NCBI GenBank assembly: GCA_934654515.1
Contig: CAKUGA010000063.1
Span: 1 to 5,819 of the forward strand
Origin: an uncultured Collinsella sp.
GTDB lineage: Bacteria; Actinomycetota; Coriobacteriia; Coriobacteriales; Coriobacteriaceae
DNA: 5,819 nt
Direction of reading: 5' to 3'
Below, in pieces: positions 5,080 through 5,819 of this stretch; the first letter of the stretch is position 1, and every line of letters starts with the position of its first letter. The translations under genes were made by a program, and so were the position numbers. The notes below the pieces were generated by a model. That model was given only the letters and a program-made list of their open reading frames with translations. It was not told the origin of the DNA and did not search any database.

Positions 5080-5735
5080 CAAAAGGCCTGCCTCCCCTCC
5101 GCCTTCGGCCTCAGCAGCAGATCGCCCAGCTCGGGGCACTTGCTGGAAAGGCGCGTCTGAGCTCGCTCGCCTATCCCCCACCGCTGACGGACTTCCTGGG
5201 CGCGCGGACTCACGTGATAGTCCCCCTCCATCATCTGCTTGAGCAGCTTAGCGGTTACGCGCGCATCGGCCAGGGCGCTGTGGGCGTGGCCCGTCGACTC
5301 GTCGAACTCGATGCCAAACCACGTCGCCGCGTCACTCAAAGAAACACACCCGTGGCTGCCCACGTCCATAATCGAAGTGTAAAACGCCTGCAGGTCGGCC
5401 CAATCCGTAGGAAATGCGGCAAGATCGATGTGTTTTGCCTGGCACTCGGTCAAAAGCTGTCGACGATCCGCCCCGCTCCAACAGACCACCTGGGCGGAGT
5501 AGCGACCGATCCAATCGCCGAGCCTTTTGATCACCACATAGAGCGGATCGGCCATCGCAGTGTCCACGGCCGATATCCCCGCAAGCTCGCGGACGGGAAA
5601 CGCAACGCCTTCGGTAAATTCTGTCTGCACAAACTGCGAGAAATCGCCCATAACGTTGCCGTGATAGTCGAGCTTGACGGCGCCGACCTCGATAATCTCA
5701 TTGCGCAGTCCACGGCGCTGGCGCTGCTTTGGCAC
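5079..5735 (-). CDS. DEDDh 3'-5' exonuclease-like protein, probably 5'-truncated
   Basis: From a GTG at 5735 the frame gives 218 residues of a DnaQ/ERI-1-like exonuclease domain. NEIIEVGAVKLD (12-23) is the usual second strand, WSGADRR (86-92) carries the motif II aspartate (Asp90), and HAHSALADA (150-158) is motif III with the catalytic His152 and Asp157. The first motif, D-x-E on the strand normally just before NEIIEVGAV, is absent: upstream in frame lie only GGSDFAPV and a TAA at 5778-5780. No ATG lies between that stop and residue 29, and the GTG has no ribosome binding site. A perfect 10-bp hairpin ends 14 bases before it, leaving no room for a normal promoter. Without the D and E of motif I two-metal catalysis should fail. 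It is most likely a truncated remnant, or the true 5' end was lost by an indel. Convergent with the 150-residue gene. Confidence 0.7.
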   Translation of the reverse strand: MPKQRQRRGLRNEIIEVGAVKLDYHGNVMGDFSQFVQTEFTEGVAFPVRELAGISAVDTAMADPLYVVIKRLGDWIGRYSAQVVCWSGADRRQLLTECQAKHIDLAAFPTDWADLQAFYTSIMDVGSHGCVSLSDAATWFGIEFDESTGHAHSALADARVTAKLLKQMMEGDYHVSPRAQEVRQRWGIGERAQTRLSSKCPELGDLLLRPKAEGRQAF

Positions 5736-5749
5736 CGGCGCAAAATCAG

Positions 5750-5772
5750 AACCACCCTTAAAAAGGGTGGTT
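5750..5772. terminator. Strong hairpin, probable terminator of a gene to the right of the window
   Basis: AACCACCCTT (5750-5759) and AAGGGTGGTT (5763-5772) form a perfect 10-bp stem with a 3-base loop. On the minus strand the A-rich 5' side and the TTCTGATTTT tail fit an intrinsic terminator of a leftward gene lying outside the window; on the plus strand the tail is TTTGCTCTT. It sits where the start of the exonuclease gene should be. Confidence 0.6.
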
Positions 5773-5819
5773 TGCTCTTAGGGTATAACCCACGGGCCCC
5801 GGGCTCGCGTCTAAAGGCG

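Overview
The window looks like a chromosomal piece of a high-GC, gut-type actinobacterium of the class Coriobacteriia. Collinsella or a close relative is my best guess, from gene content, codon use and strong AAGGAG-type ribosome binding sites; no marker gene proves it.

Left part (1-3042) is a small catabolic locus. On the minus strand dpaL (2,3-diaminopropionate ammonia-lyase, 897-2111) is followed by the start of ygeY (M20 zinc hydrolase, 1-659, running off the left edge). Between them is a 237-base gap holding a highly folded element (764-887). A YheO-type PAS/HTH regulator (2389-3042) is divergently transcribed from dpaL. The shared control region carries two near-identical palindromes (AACAAA-N3-TTTGTT) 51 bp apart, probably its binding sites. 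dpaL and ygeY are partners in the selenium/purine-linked yge cluster of other gut bacteria, so a role in breaking down 2,3-diaminopropionate or its ureido derivatives to pyruvate and ammonia is likely.

Middle part (3043-4212): a stand-alone gene with a perfect TATAAT box encodes a 328-residue, low-complexity, single-span membrane protein that I do not recognise, followed by a probable terminator.

Right-centre (4213-5007): a 340-base gap without a gene is full of structure. It holds four degenerate GACACTTTTCCG units spaced 33-35 bp, a perfect 19-bp hairpin, a second GC-rich hairpin, and an RNA element whose helices and conserved core match the SAM riboswitch clan (closest to SAM-IV or the SAM-I/IV variant). 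The riboswitch overlaps the ribosome binding site of a 150-residue protein of unknown function. This is the most interesting item in the window.

Right edge (5008-5819): a convergent minus-strand DEDDh exonuclease that lacks the first catalytic motif. Its apparent GTG start sits just behind a strong hairpin, so it is probably 5'-truncated.
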